A DNA stretch of 64,000 nucleotides from VAXT01 sp963850415 (GCA_963850415.1 CAWKLE010000003.1:620001-684000); one strand, 5' to 3'. Shown: positions 1-8,948, numbered from the stretch's first letter. The notes: generated by a model not told the origin, from the sequence alone. A program made the numbers and translations.

Positions 1-363
1 GCCGAGGTGGTCGGCGTCGACCTGGCGGAGGACATGCTCGCCGAGGCCAGACGCCTGACCCCGCCGGAGGTCGCGGGGCGCGTGCGCTTCGAGCAGGCCG
101 ATGCGGAGCGGCTCTCGTATCCGGACGGCTCGTTCGACGTCGTCTCGCTCGCGAACATGATCCCGTTCTTCGAGGAGCTGGCCCGTGTCACCGCGTCGGG
201 CGGGGCGGTCGTCTTCTCGTTCTCGGCCGGGCCGGAGACGCCGATCTACGTGCCGCCCGAGGTACTGCGGGCACGTCTGGGCGAGCACGGTTTCGCGGAA
301 TTTGCGGAGTTCTCGGCCGGCAACGGGACCGCGCTATCAGCGCGGAAAGCGCTCGCGGCGTAG
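1..363 (+). CDS. SAM-dependent methyltransferase, C-terminal part (5' end outside window)
   Basis: The reading frame is open from base 1, so the gene begins upstream; the first in-window GTG at base 7 is internal. The visible part starts at the second strand of a class I methyltransferase fold (VVGVDLAEDM, whose acidic residue binds the SAM ribose). It continues through the adenine-binding region (EQADAERLSYPDGSFDVV) and a late strand (GGAVVFSF). The glycine-rich motif I lies outside the window. The substrate cannot be deduced. A hairpin with a T tract follows the stop codon, so this is probably the last gene of its transcript. Confidence 0.75.
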   Translation, partial: AEVVGVDLAEDMLAEARRLTPPEVAGRVRFEQADAERLSYPDGSFDVVSLANMIPFFEELARVTASGGAVVFSFSAGPETPIYVPPEVLRARLGEHGFAEFAEFSAGNGTALSARKALAA

Positions 364-376
364 GGTCTAGCGCAAC

Positions 377-420
377 AGGACGTCGGCGGCACGGAGACAC
401 CGGCCCTGACGTCCTTTTTA
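377..420 (+). terminator. Rho-independent terminator after the methyltransferase
   Basis: AGGACGTC (377-384) pairs with GACGTCCT (408-415). A T run, TTTTTA, follows directly, and the loop has some further GC pairing. It lies 14 bases after the stop codon of the partial methyltransferase. Confidence 0.7.
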
Positions 421-445
421 GCGCGCAGAGCCCGCAAAAAGTGAA

Positions 446-462
446 GAGCCGCGGAGCGGCTC
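446..462. repeat. Short perfect GC hairpin
   Basis: GAGCCGC (446-452) and GCGGCTC (456-462) form a 7-bp stem with a 3-base loop and no T tract. It lies between the upstream terminator and the tRNA. Similar short GC palindromes recur in the window (41647-41667, 53862-53912). It could be a secondary terminator or a small repeat element. Confidence 0.4.
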
Positions 463-513
463 GAACTACATCGCGTCGGGAACCGGCGGCTGATTTCCAG
501 GGAGCGACGTGGC

Positions 514-519
514 TACACT
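514..519 (+). promoter_or_regulatory. Possible -10 box for tRNA-Phe
   Basis: TACACT lies ten bases upstream of the mature tRNA 5' end, as expected for a stable-RNA promoter with a very short leader. No convincing -35 box is visible at the right spacing, so the call is tentative. Confidence 0.3.
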
Positions 520-528
520 GCGGGGCGC

Positions 529-601
529 GGCGAGGTAGCTCAGTTGGTAGAGCACACGGCTGAAAACCGTGGTGTCGCCGGTTCGATTCCGGCCCTCGCC
601 A
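529..601 (+). tRNA. tRNA-Phe (anticodon GAA)
   Basis: A complete 73-nt cloverleaf. The acceptor arm GGCGAGG (529-535) pairs with CCTCGCC (594-600), with discriminator A601. The D arm contains AGCTCAGTTGGTAGAGC. The anticodon stem CACGG/CCGTG encloses loop CTGAAAA, so the anticodon is GAA. The T arm contains GGTTCGATTCC. The 3' CCA is not encoded. There is no intron. Confidence 0.97.
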
Positions 602-664
602 TTTTTCGCGCTCCTGCGCGAAGAATGTCCCACGTCGCCGCAGGCGGTCGTCGGCTCTATCGAC

Positions 665-1057
665 CTAGGCCGGGACTTTTGCGGCGGTCAAGCGCCCCAG
701 GAGGCCGTCGACGAACGCGTTCTTCACGAGCACCTCGTCCGCGCCGGACTCCTTCGCCGCCGAATGGAGCGCGGGCGCGTCGTCCCCGGTGAGCGCGATC
801 AGGCAGAGGTGCGGATGGTCGCGGCGCAGCCGCGCCATTGTGGTCACGCCGTCGAGCAGCGGCATGTGGAGATCGAGCACGACCGCATCCGGCGCGAGCT
901 CGTCGACGAGCTCGATCGCGGACAGCCCGTTCGTCGCCGTCGCGACGACTGACAACTCCCGCTGGGCCTCGATCAGCTCACGGAGCGACACGAGGAAATC
1001 CTCGTCGTCGTCGGCGAGCAGCACACGGACCCCGCCCTCGGTGGCCACGATGTTCAA
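665..1057 (-). CDS. Stand-alone response regulator receiver protein
   Basis: 130 residues forming a single CheY-like receiver domain with no output domain. The acidic pocket is D16-D18, the phospho-acceptor is D62 (VVLDLHMP), the conserved Thr is T90 (ALTGDD) and the conserved Lys is K112 (LVKNA). The gene starts 12 bases after the stop of the ETF fusion on the same strand, so the two are probably co-transcribed. No histidine kinase is nearby, so its partner is unknown. It may act by protein-protein contact. Confidence 0.85.
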   Translation of the reverse strand: MNIVATEGGVRVLLADDDEDFLVSLRELIEAQRELSVVATATNGLSAIELVDELAPDAVVLDLHMPLLDGVTTMARLRRDHPHLCLIALTGDDAPALHSAAKESGADEVLVKNAFVDGLLGRLTAAKVPA

Positions 1058-1069
1058 GGGCTCGCATCT

Positions 1070-2815
1070 TCAGGCCGGAGACCGGATCGAGTCAAGCAGG
1101 ATCGGAAGCAGGTCGCGGGCATCGCCGGAGACGGACACGTCCACCTGGTCGGAAGACTCTTCCCCGATGCCGACGATCACGCGGGCCTTGACCACGCCTC
1201 CCCAGTGCTCGGGATCGTCCCCGACTCCGATGCCGACGTAGAGCTGCGGCGCGATCGGCCGGCCGAGGAGGCCGACCTGGCGCGTGCGTTCGACGATCCC
1301 GGCCTCGCACGCCTCCCGGGTGCCCGCCAGCGCCGCGCCGGTCCCTTCGAGCGCGGAGAGCACCTCATCCCGCACGCCTGGCCCGACACCCACGACGACG
1401 TCGCTCTCGTCCAGGTCGTACGAGTTGCAGTCCCGCTTCCGTTCAACGACACGCACCTTCGGCTCCGGCAACGAGCCGAGCTCGAGGCGCTGGACCTCCG
1501 CGTCGAGGTCGCGCGGCTCCAGCGGCTCGTACATGCGGGGGAGCACGGTCGCGAGCTGCGGAGTCGTCGCGCCCAGGATCACCGACACGATGTTCCCGCC
1601 GTATGCCGGCTTCTGCTGGAGCAGCCGGCCTGCCTTGGCGATGTCGACGCCGACGCAATCTGCGGTCATCCCGAGCTCGAGCTCGCCGGCGGTTCGCGGG
1701 CCGTAGTCGCGCCCGCGGCCCGTGGCCGGGACCAGCAGCACGCGCGGCGAGTGCTCGACGAGGGCCTGCCGGAGAACCGCCGTCCACAACTCCGTCTGGT
1801 ACTCGGCCAGCGCCGGATCGTCCGCCAGCTGGACGACCTCGGCCCCGTGGAGCGATGCCTCTCGTGCAGCCTGGTCGAGCTCGTGGCCGATGATGAGCGC
1901 CACCGCCCGACCTCCGAGCTTGCCGGCCAGCTCGCGGCTCCTGGCGATCAGCTCGAGCGACACGCGCCGGAGCCGGCCGTCCACGAGCTCGCAGACGCTC
2001 CAGCAGTCGTAGCTCGCACCGGGCTCGTCGGCGATGTGGGCGGGCTTCTCCCAGCTCTGTGGCTCGGGGGCGCGCTCGGCGAGCAGCGCCCGCACCTTTA
2101 CGGCCGCGTCCTCGGCGCTCGTGGCTCGGATCCCGGCACGCTCGGGACGAGCGTCGCGGACGGCGAGCACGCGTGTCGGAGATCCGGTCTGGCCGAAGCG
2201 CTTGTCGTTCGGCTGGAGGTCGTCGACGAGATCGGTCGCCTGCCAGACCTTGATCGGGCCGTTCCGATCCCCGCTCGGCGCCTGCTCCGGGGGAAGGCCG
2301 ACGGAGAGGACGACCGGCAACCCGACCTGGTAGACCTCCTCGCCGAAGTCCGTGTGCCGCGTGATGCGGAGCGAGTCGCCGGAGCGCTCGACGGCCGCGG
2401 CGCTCGTGACATGCGGCCAGCCGAGGAACGCGGCGACCTGACACGGAACCTGCCACGTCTCGGAGTCGAGCGCCTTGCGTCCGCAGAGGACGAGGTCGGC
2501 GCCCTCCTTCTCGATCGCCAGCGCGAGCGTTCGCGACGTCCCGAGCGTGTCCGCGACGGCGAAGACGCGATCCGAGAGGTGGATCGCCCGCTGGGCGCCG
2601 AGCGCCAGGCAGTCGCGCAGTGCCTCCTCGGCCTGCGGTGGGCCCATGGTCATCGCGACGACCTCGTCGGCGAGCAAGACGGCGTGTCGCACGGCGTAGT
2701 CGTCGAACGCGTTCAGCTCGAGCGGCACGCCTTCCCGCTTGAGCGAATGCGTCTCCTCGTCGAACTCGATCGCGCCGAGCGCCGGCACCTGCTTGACGAG
2801 GCAGATCGCCTTCAC
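1070..2815 (-). CDS. Fused electron transfer flavoprotein (EtfB-EtfA in one chain)
   Basis: 581 residues. ETF passes electrons from flavin dehydrogenases to the quinone pool or other acceptors, and is normally two separate subunits. Residues about 1-255 match EtfB/FixA (VKAICLVKQVPA start, GRKALDSET, QTGSPTRV). Residues about 270-581 match EtfA/FixB (LLVPATGRGRDYGPRTAGEL, KPAYGGN, GTREACEAG, APQLYVGIGVG). The usual FAD-loop pattern ISGAxQHxxGM is here VGDDPEHWGGV, so flavin binding may differ. I chose the GTG at 2815 because it gives the family N-terminus; the frame stays open upstream but overlaps the divergent phosphoesterase. No dehydrogenase partner lies beside it. Confidence 0.85.
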   Translation of the reverse strand: MKAICLVKQVPALGAIEFDEETHSLKREGVPLELNAFDDYAVRHAVLLADEVVAMTMGPPQAEEALRDCLALGAQRAIHLSDRVFAVADTLGTSRTLALAIEKEGADLVLCGRKALDSETWQVPCQVAAFLGWPHVTSAAAVERSGDSLRITRHTDFGEEVYQVGLPVVLSVGLPPEQAPSGDRNGPIKVWQATDLVDDLQPNDKRFGQTGSPTRVLAVRDARPERAGIRATSAEDAAVKVRALLAERAPEPQSWEKPAHIADEPGASYDCWSVCELVDGRLRRVSLELIARSRELAGKLGGRAVALIIGHELDQAAREASLHGAEVVQLADDPALAEYQTELWTAVLRQALVEHSPRVLLVPATGRGRDYGPRTAGELELGMTADCVGVDIAKAGRLLQQKPAYGGNIVSVILGATTPQLATVLPRMYEPLEPRDLDAEVQRLELGSLPEPKVRVVERKRDCNSYDLDESDVVVGVGPGVRDEVLSALEGTGAALAGTREACEAGIVERTRQVGLLGRPIAPQLYVGIGVGDDPEHWGGVVKARVIVGIGEESSDQVDVSVSGDARDLLPILLDSIRSPA

Positions 2816-2835
2816 AGCTGCGAGCCTATACACCC

Positions 2836-3504
2836 GTGCTGGGAGTCCTGTACGACATCCACGGGAACCTGCCGGCGCTCGAGCGGATCCTTCCGGAAGC
2901 CGACGGGCTCGGGATCGACGGCTGGTTGCTCGGAGGCGACTACGGGACGCCGAGCCCCTGGCCCGACGAGACGCTCGAACGGCTGAAGAAGCTGCCGAAC
3001 GCGATGTGGATTCGCGGCAACGGCGAGCGCTGGCTCCGCGAGCCGCCGCTCGACCGCCCGGAGGTGATGGAGACGTACGACGTCTTCCGCGGGTCCTACG
3101 ACGAGGAGCTCGTCGACTGGCTGTACGCGCTGCCCACGCAGGCCGAGCTCGACGGGATCCTCTACGTCCACGGCTCGCCGCTCTCGGATGTCGAGAGCTT
3201 CCCGCCGCAGCCATCGGACGAGGACGAACGGATGCTCGCGGGCGTGCGCGACCGGACGGTCGTCTTCGGCCACAGCCACCACCAGTTCCGGCGGCCGGGG
3301 CCGAACGGGACCGACCTCCTCAACCCGGGCAGCGCGGGAATGCCGCTCGACGGCGACGTGCGCGCCGCGTGGGCGACCTGGGACGGCGACTTCGAGTTCC
3401 GGCGCACCGACTACGACGTCGCGCGCGCTGCTGCGGGCTACCGCTCGCTGGGCGGAGACTTCGGCGAGTTCGCAGCCGGGCGGATCGAGCGCGGGTCCGA
3501 TTGA
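2836..3504 (+). CDS. Metallophosphoesterase, YfcE/MJ0936-like
   Basis: 222 residues with a calcineurin-like dimetal site: DIHGN (7-11), GGDY (33-36), RGNGE (60-64, in place of GNHD/E), VHGSP and GHSHHQF. Members of this family hydrolyse phosphodiesters or phosphomonoesters using Mn or Ni. The substrate cannot be read from the sequence. The GTG start lies only 20 bases from the divergent ETF start, so the two promoters must overlap or lie inside the genes; the real start could be slightly different. Confidence 0.8.
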   Translation: MLGVLYDIHGNLPALERILPEADGLGIDGWLLGGDYGTPSPWPDETLERLKKLPNAMWIRGNGERWLREPPLDRPEVMETYDVFRGSYDEELVDWLYALPTQAELDGILYVHGSPLSDVESFPPQPSDEDERMLAGVRDRTVVFGHSHHQFRRPGPNGTDLLNPGSAGMPLDGDVRAAWATWDGDFEFRRTDYDVARAAAGYRSLGGDFGEFAAGRIERGSD

Positions 3505-3549
3505 CCGATTCGGGTTGAACGTTTGGCTCCGAAGGCAGATACTCGCCGC

Positions 3550-4260
3550 ATGCGCCGCGTCCCCTTGGCGGTTGCCTTCGTAGTCGCAGCCTGCTCGGCG
3601 GCTGTCGTGCTGGCTGGCTGCGGTGGTGGCAGCAGCAGCGGCGGGAGCAATCCGAGCGATCCGCACGTTGCGATGGGCGGGCACCTGTTCGTCAGTTTCG
3701 CGTGCGCTTCCTGTCACGGCGAGCAGGGCAAGGGCGGGGTCTCGCAAGACGTCCCCGCGCTCAAGGACGTCGGTCAGACCCTGACCGTCGCCCAGCTGAG
3801 CTCGATCATCAACCACGGGCTCGGCGAGTCGGCGAACCCCCAGAAGCCGTACATGCCTGTCTGGGGCCCCGTGATCTCACCGAGCCAGGTGTCCGATCTC
3901 GTCTCGTACGTCCGGGCCGGCCTGCCGAAGGTGAAGGACGCGGATCCCGTCCCCGTTCCACGCGATCAGGGAGCCGCGGTCGCCGGCGCCGCGCTGTACG
4001 TGCGGGACGGCTGCATCAACTGCCACGGCCCGAGCGGTCTGGGCGGTGTACCGAATCCGGCGTCTCCGGACAAGACGATCCCGCCGCTCTCGGGGCAGGA
4101 CTTCCGACAGGAGTTCAACACCGACGCCAAGATCACCGAGATGATCCGCTCGGGCAGCGTGCTCGGCACGCCGCCGATCGCGAGCATGCCGCACTGGGGC
4201 GGGATCATCCCGGACGAGGACCTGGCGGCGCTCGTCGCCTACCTGAAGACGCTGAAGTAG
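3550..4260 (+). CDS. Dihaem cytochrome c lipoprotein
   Basis: About 236 residues. From the ATG at 3550 the N-terminus is a lipoprotein signal: basic MRR, a hydrophobic stretch, then lipobox LAGC followed by a Gly/Ser-rich tether. Two class I cytochrome c domains follow, each with a haem site (CASCH and CINCH) and downstream Met-containing segments (KPYMPVWG, IASMPHWGG) that probably supply the sixth iron ligand. It is likely an electron carrier anchored to the outer face of the membrane. An in-frame TTG at 3523 would spoil the signal peptide and is rejected. Confidence 0.85.
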   Translation: MRRVPLAVAFVVAACSAAVVLAGCGGGSSSGGSNPSDPHVAMGGHLFVSFACASCHGEQGKGGVSQDVPALKDVGQTLTVAQLSSIINHGLGESANPQKPYMPVWGPVISPSQVSDLVSYVRAGLPKVKDADPVPVPRDQGAAVAGAALYVRDGCINCHGPSGLGGVPNPASPDKTIPPLSGQDFRQEFNTDAKITEMIRSGSVLGTPPIASMPHWGGIIPDEDLAALVAYLKTLK

Positions 4261-4261
4261 C

Positions 4262-4698
4262 TCAGGCGAGCGTCGCGTCGACGCTGATCTCGACGTTTCC
4301 CTTGAGCGCCTGCGAGACCGGGGCAGTTCTCCTTGGCTCCCTCCGCGGCCTGACTGAACGCCTGCTCGTCGATCCCCTCCACCTGCCCGCGGATCCGCAG
4401 GTCGATCTTCGTGATCCCGAAGCCTTCTCCGACCTTGTCGAAGGTCGTCGTCGCCTCTGACTCGAGCCTCGTCGGCGGCGTCCCAGCGCGGGCCAGGCCC
4501 GCTGCGAGCGCCATCAGCACACAGCCCGGCGTGGGCGCCCGCGATCAGCTCCTCCGGGCTCGTGCCCTCGCCGCCTTCGGCGCGGTCCTTCCAGGTCACG
4601 GCCAGATCGGTGACGGCCCCGCTGCCGAGGCTGACATGCCCCGATCCCTCCGCGAGCGTGCCCTCCCAGGTCGCATGCGCTGTCTTCTCAGTCGCCAT
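4262..4698 (-). pseudogene. osmC: OsmC-family peroxiredoxin, broken by two +1 frameshifts
   Basis: Three frame segments together make one normal OsmC of about 140 residues. The first starts MATEKTAHATWEG and reaches ELIAGAHAG. The second contains LMALAAGLA to KENCP. The third reads SQALKGNVEISVDATLA. OsmC reduces organic hydroperoxides using two cysteines, expected at HAGC and ENCP. Removing one base from the CCC at 4524-4526 and one from the GGGG at 4320-4323 restores a full reading frame with both cysteines. The start overlaps the rarA stop by 11 bases, so the two are probably co-transcribed. Sequencing error is as likely as true decay. Confidence 0.8.
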
Positions 4699-5965
4699 CG
4701 TCGTCCCCCTTCTCCTCGCCTGAATTGGACGGGCGATAGTACTTCTTGCCCTTCAATGGGTCGGGCAGATAGTCGACGTCGAAACCGGCCGGATCGGAGT
4801 GGGGATAGATGTAGCCCTGGCCGCGGCCGAGCTTCTTCGCACCGTAGTAGTGCGTGTCGCGCAACTCGTCGGGCGGGCGCACGTGGCCCTGCTCGCGGAC
4901 GTCCTGCGCGGCCTCGCCGAGCGCCGTGATGACCGCGTTCGACTTCGGCGCCAGTGCCAGGTAGATGGCAGCCTCGGCCAGGTTGAGCCGCGCCTCTGGC
5001 AGTCCGACGTGCTCGACCGCCTGCGCCGCGGCGACCGAGACGAGGAGCGCCTGCGGGTCTGCGAGCCCGATGTCCTCGGAGGCGAGCACGATCATGCGGC
5101 GCGCGATGAAGCGCGGGTCCTCGCCGCCCTCGAGCATCGCGGCCAGGTAGTAGACGGACGCGTCCGGGTCGGAGCCGCGCATCGACTTGATGAACGCGCT
5201 CACGAAGTCGTAGTGCGCGTCACCGCCCTTGTCGTAGACGAGCGGCCGTTTGCGCGCAGCATCGTCAATGTGGCCATGTCCCAGGACCTGGTCCCGGGCC
5301 ATGGCTGTTTGGGACGCGAGCTCGAGGATGTTGAGGGCGTTCCGGGCGTCGCCGCCCGCACGATGCGCGATCAGCTCGACCATCTCGTCGGAGGCCTCCG
5401 TCCCGAGCTCCTCGGCCCCGCGGCGCACGATCAGGGCCAGCTCCACGTCCGACAGTGGCTCCAGCTCGTAGATCTGCGACCGCGACAGGAGCGCGGAGTT
5501 GACCTCGAAGTACGGGTTCTCGGTCGTCGCCCCGATCAACGTCAGGACCCCCTCCTCGACCGCCGGCAGGAGCGCGTCCTGCTGCGCCTTGTTGAAGCGG
5601 TGGATCTCGTCCAGGAAGAGAATCGTGCGCCGGCCGTGCGCCCCGAGCCGCTCCCGTGCGCCCGCGATCACCTCGCGCACCTGGGACACGCTCGCGGACA
5701 CCGCCGAGAGCTCCTCGAACTCGGCACCGGTCGTGTTCGCGATCACACGGGCAAGCGTCGTCTTACCGCTTCCCGGCGGACCGTAGAGGATCGACGAGCC
5801 GACGCGGTCCTCGGCGATCGCGAGCCGCAGGGCCGACTGCTCTCCGAGGATCTGCTCCTGGCCCACGAATTCCTCGAGCCGCTGCGGCCGCATCCGGAGC
5901 GCGAGCGGCGCGGTCTCCGGCAGCCGTTCATTGGCCGCGTCTGAGAACAGATCGCTCACGGCCAC
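4688..5965 (-). CDS. rarA: Replication-associated recombination ATPase RarA (MgsA/WRNIP1)
   Basis: 425 residues of a clamp-loader-like AAA+ ATPase acting at stalled forks. Walker A is GPPGSGKTT (62-70) and Walker B is ILFLDEIHR (115-123). The sensor region (IGATTENPYFE) and the C-terminal tetramerisation region (SEDIGLADPQALL, FIARRMIVLA) are present. Just before the conserved YDKGGDAHYDF segment lies a stretch, AMARDQVLGHGHI, encoded by a palindromic repeat shared with the nuoF-nuoG gap. The frame remains intact through it. Confidence 0.93.
   Translation of the reverse strand: MAVSDLFSDAANERLPETAPLALRMRPQRLEEFVGQEQILGEQSALRLAIAEDRVGSSILYGPPGSGKTTLARVIANTTGAEFEELSAVSASVSQVREVIAGARERLGAHGRRTILFLDEIHRFNKAQQDALLPAVEEGVLTLIGATTENPYFEVNSALLSRSQIYELEPLSDVELALIVRRGAEELGTEASDEMVELIAHRAGGDARNALNILELASQTAMARDQVLGHGHIDDAARKRPLVYDKGGDAHYDFVSAFIKSMRGSDPDASVYYLAAMLEGGEDPRFIARRMIVLASEDIGLADPQALLVSVAAAQAVEHVGLPEARLNLAEAAIYLALAPKSNAVITALGEAAQDVREQGHVRPPDELRDTHYYGAKKLGRGQGYIYPHSDPAGFDVDYLPDPLKGKKYYRPSNSGEEKGDDDGD
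5274..5304. repeat. Interspersed palindromic repeat, copy inside rarA
   Basis: Bases 5284-5303 (GGACCTGGTCCCGGGCCATG) match 36508-36527 at 19 of 20 positions. The unit is rich in inverted sub-repeats (CCATG...CATGG, GGACC/GGTCC, CCCGGG). Here it is read in frame as part of RarA, in a region where I would expect family variability. Confidence 0.55.
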
Positions 5966-6003
5966 CGAAGTATGCTGCCAGCGAAGCGGCCTAGGAGGGC
6001 AGC

Positions 6004-6803
6004 GTGGCGTTCGAAGAGCTGAAGGCGAAGCAGAGCGTGATCTGGGGCACAGGCCCCTACCAGAACGTGACCGAGACGATCACCGACATCCACGAGCGCA
6101 TCGTGGATCGGCTGGCGCCCGCGGCAGGGGTGCGCTGGCTCGACCTCGCGTGCGGCACCGGGGCGGTCGCGGAGCGTGCAGCCGAGGCAGGGGCCGATGT
6201 CACCGGTGTCGACCTGGCGCCCGCGCTGATCGAGACCGCGAAGGAAGCGCGAAGGAGCGCGGCCTCGAGATCGACTACCGAGTCGGCGATTGCGAGAACC
6301 TCGAGTTCGAGGACGGCGCCTTCGACGTCGTCTCCTCGACGTGCGGAGTGATGTTCGCGCCGGACCACGTGGCGACCGCACGCGAGCTGGCTCGAGTCAT
6401 CGAGCCCGCGGGCCGAATCGGGCTCGCGAACTGGACTCCCGCCGAGAAAGGCCTCGCCGCGATCTTCCGGATCATGAGGCCCTTTCAGCCCACGCCGCCG
6501 GAAGGCGCCGGCTATCCGTTCGACTGGGGCGACGAGCAGCACGTGAACGATCTCCTCGGGGATGCGTTCGAGCTCGAGCTCGACCGGAGCATCTCGCCGC
6601 TTCGGCTTCCGAACGGCGAGGCGTACTGGCAGCTGTTCGTGACGAGCTATGGGCCGACACGAACGCTCGCGGATTCGCTCGACGACGAACGGCGCGAGGA
6701 GCTCCATCGCTCCTGGGTCGACTTCGTGGACACCGAGCTGGCGGACAACGGCGAGATCGAGCACAAGCGTGAGTGGGTGCTCGTGTACGGGACGCGCCGC
6801 TGA
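6004..6803 (+). pseudogene. SAM-dependent methyltransferase (UbiE/COQ5-like), single-base frameshift
   Basis: The first frame begins at GTG 6004 after a strong AGGAGG (5992-5997) and carries motif I (WLDLACGTGAVAE) and the SAM acidic residue (VTGVDLAPALIE). After about 6250 the homology jumps to another frame (ERGLEIDYRVGDCENLEFEDG, FDVVSSTCGVMFAPDH), which runs to 6803. A missing base in the GCGCGAAGGAGCGC stretch near 6250 explains the break. The joined product would be about 266 residues, normal for the family. The substrate is unknown. The stop overlaps the following M20 gene. Confidence 0.75.
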
Positions 6804-8101
6804 GCGCGACCGTCTCGCTTCGCGACGAGGTGGCGACGCTCCTCTCGGAGCTGGTCCGCCTCGACACCGTCAACCCGCCCGGGAACGAGACCCGCGCCGC
6901 CGAGCACCTGCGCGGCTACCTCGAGTCGCACGGCGTCGCCTGCGAGCTGTACGCCAAGGTTCCCGAGCGCGCGAATCTCGTTGCCCGGATCCCAGGCAGC
7001 GGCGACGGGCCGCGGCTGGCTCTTCTCTCGCACACTGACACGGTGCTCGCCGATCCCGCCGAGTGGGAGCTCGATCCCTGGTCCGGCGAGCTCCGCGACG
7101 GCGAGATCTGGGGCCGCGGCGCGCTCGACATGAAGGGCCAGGTGGCCGCGAGCGCGGTCGCGATGGCGTCGCTCGCACGGGAGGGCTTCCAGCCGAAGGG
7201 CGACGTGATCTTCATCGCGGCCGCCGACGAGGAGGTTGGCGTCGACTTCGGCCTCGCCTGGCTCTGCCGGGAGCACCCGGATGCGGTGCGCGCCGAGTAC
7301 TCGATCAACGAGGGCGCGGGCGATCGGATCGAGCTCGCGGGGAAACCGTTCTACCTCGCCTCGACAGCCGAGAAGATGAGCTCGCCGTTCATGCTGCGCG
7401 TTCGCGGGCGGAGCGGGCACGCGTCGATGCCGTCGATCGCGGACAACGCGCTCGTCAAGGCCGCGAAACTGATCGAGCGGCTCGGCGAGTTCAAGCCGGA
7501 GCCGCGGCTCGAGCCCGAGGTGTCCGCGCTCTTCGAGGCCGCGGTCGGCGCACCGCCGGAGGATGCGAACCAGGTGCTCGACGCCGCGCGGATGGTCGAT
7601 CCGATCGCGGTCGAGCTCGTCGAGCCGCTCCTCGGAATGACCGTCTCTCCGACGATGGTCACCGCGTCCCAGAAGCGGAACGTCATTCCCGCGCTCTGCG
7701 AGGTGACCGTCGACTGCAGGTTGCTACCGGGCCAGACGCAGTCCGAGGCGGAGCAGGTCGTTCGCGAGCTCCTCGGCGAGGGCGACTACGAGCTCGAGTG
7801 GCTCGAGGGGCAGGGAGGGACGAGCTCGCCGATGGAGGGGCCACTCTGGGATGCGATCGCGGGTTGGGTGGCCGAGACGGAGCCGGAGGCAGGGCTCGCA
7901 CCGATCTGCCTCAGCGGCTTCACGGACAGCCACTGGATGCGCGACGCGTTCGGGACGACCGCGTACGGCTTCTTCCCGCTGCGCTACATGGACGCACAGC
8001 TCGCGACGCGGCTCGTCCACTCGGCCAACGAGCGGGCGAGCGTGGACGACCTGGAGCTCGGCGTCGAGTTCCTGCGCTATGCGGCCCGGGCGATGAACTA
8101 G
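6773..8101 (+). CDS. M20-family metallopeptidase/deacylase (ArgE/DapE-like)
   Basis: About 434-442 residues. The dizinc aminoacylase signature is visible: LLSHTDTV (His ligand plus Asp), WGRGALDMKG (bridging Asp), AADEEVG (catalytic Glu pair) and the dimerisation domain around RVRGRSGHASMP. A late FTDSHWMRD probably supplies the final His. It hydrolyses an N-acyl or peptide bond, but the substrate is uncertain (acetylornithine, succinyl-diaminopimelate or a dipeptide). Two starts are possible: GTG at 6773, or CTG at 6800 in a CTGA overlap with the methyltransferase stop. The CTG start gives the more family-like N-terminus. Confidence 0.85.
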   Translation: MGARVRDAPLSATVSLRDEVATLLSELVRLDTVNPPGNETRAAEHLRGYLESHGVACELYAKVPERANLVARIPGSGDGPRLALLSHTDTVLADPAEWELDPWSGELRDGEIWGRGALDMKGQVAASAVAMASLAREGFQPKGDVIFIAAADEEVGVDFGLAWLCREHPDAVRAEYSINEGAGDRIELAGKPFYLASTAEKMSSPFMLRVRGRSGHASMPSIADNALVKAAKLIERLGEFKPEPRLEPEVSALFEAAVGAPPEDANQVLDAARMVDPIAVELVEPLLGMTVSPTMVTASQKRNVIPALCEVTVDCRLLPGQTQSEAEQVVRELLGEGDYELEWLEGQGGTSSPMEGPLWDAIAGWVAETEPEAGLAPICLSGFTDSHWMRDAFGTTAYGFFPLRYMDAQLATRLVHSANERASVDDLELGVEFLRYAARAMN

Positions 8102-8117
8102 CCGCTACGCTCAGTTC

Positions 8118-8903
8118 ATGGCCGACGAACCGATCCGACTCGGCGGGATGGCGCTCACGAACGGCGTGCTGGTGCACGGGCCGAACTCGTGGTCGTGCGC
8201 GATCCGCCTGCCCGACGGGCGGCTCGAGGTCGCTGCCGAGCTCAAGCGCTTCCGAGCGTCGGAGGTCACGAACCCGCTCTTTCGCGGGCCGGCCCGTCTC
8301 GCCGAGGCGATCTCGCTGCTCCCGACCGCCCGTCGCCGGCTCCCCGGCATGAAGCTCCCGTTCGAGCGGCCTCGGGTGCTGACCGCGATGATCGCCGGCG
8401 CGGCCATCACCCAGATCGCCCGCGGTTCGAAAAGCCTGTCCCCGGCCGCGCGCGAGGTCGTCGCGGCGATCGCCTCGCTCGCTCCGGCCGCGATCGCCCT
8501 GCGCAGCTCGGACCTCGCCGCCTACCACGGCGCGGAGCACATCGCGATCGGCACGTACGAGCACGGCGAGGCCCGCGACAAGGAGCACGAGCGCTGTGGC
8601 TCTCATCTGGTCGGCCCGCTCCTCGGCTCGCTCATGATCGGCAACGTCCTCGCGTCACGAGCGCCACGTCAGTTCCGCCTCGCCGCGCGCGGCCTGGCGT
8701 CGCTCGGAGCGGTCGCGGTCGCGACGGAGATCTTCTCGTGGATGGTGCGCAACCCGGAGCATCCGCTCTCGAAGGCGCTCGCCAAGCCCGGGCACGAGCT
8801 CCAGCATCGGCTGGCGACGGCCGAGCCGACCGCGGAGCAGCTCGAAGTCGCGGAGGCGGCCCTCGCGGCGTGCCTCGCGCTCGAGAATGGCGACTCGCAC
8901 TAG
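8118..8903 (+). CDS. DUF1385 membrane protein (YqhQ-like)
   Basis: 261 residues with the DUF1385 hallmarks: GGMALTNGVLVHGPN near the start, AYHGAEH and HERCGSHLVGPLL. Hydrophobic segments lie around residues 90-120 and 150-200, so it is probably an integral membrane protein. The His/Glu/Cys-rich motifs suggest metal binding, but no function is established for the family. The stop at 8901-8903 is followed closely by the nicotinate phosphoribosyltransferase, probably in one transcript. Confidence 0.8.
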   Translation: MADEPIRLGGMALTNGVLVHGPNSWSCAIRLPDGRLEVAAELKRFRASEVTNPLFRGPARLAEAISLLPTARRRLPGMKLPFERPRVLTAMIAGAAITQIARGSKSLSPAAREVVAAIASLAPAAIALRSSDLAAYHGAEHIAIGTYEHGEARDKEHERCGSHLVGPLLGSLMIGNVLASRAPRQFRLAARGLASLGAVAVATEIFSWMVRNPEHPLSKALAKPGHELQHRLATAEPTAEQLEVAEAALAACLALENGDSH

Positions 8904-8948
8904 GACGAACGCCTCGATCCCGAGGTCTTCGACCTGCCGGTCGAGAAG

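Noticed and set aside
1205..2986. 593-codon forward frame opposite the ETF gene
   Set aside because: Shadow frame with no domain; the reverse strand encodes a recognisable ETF.
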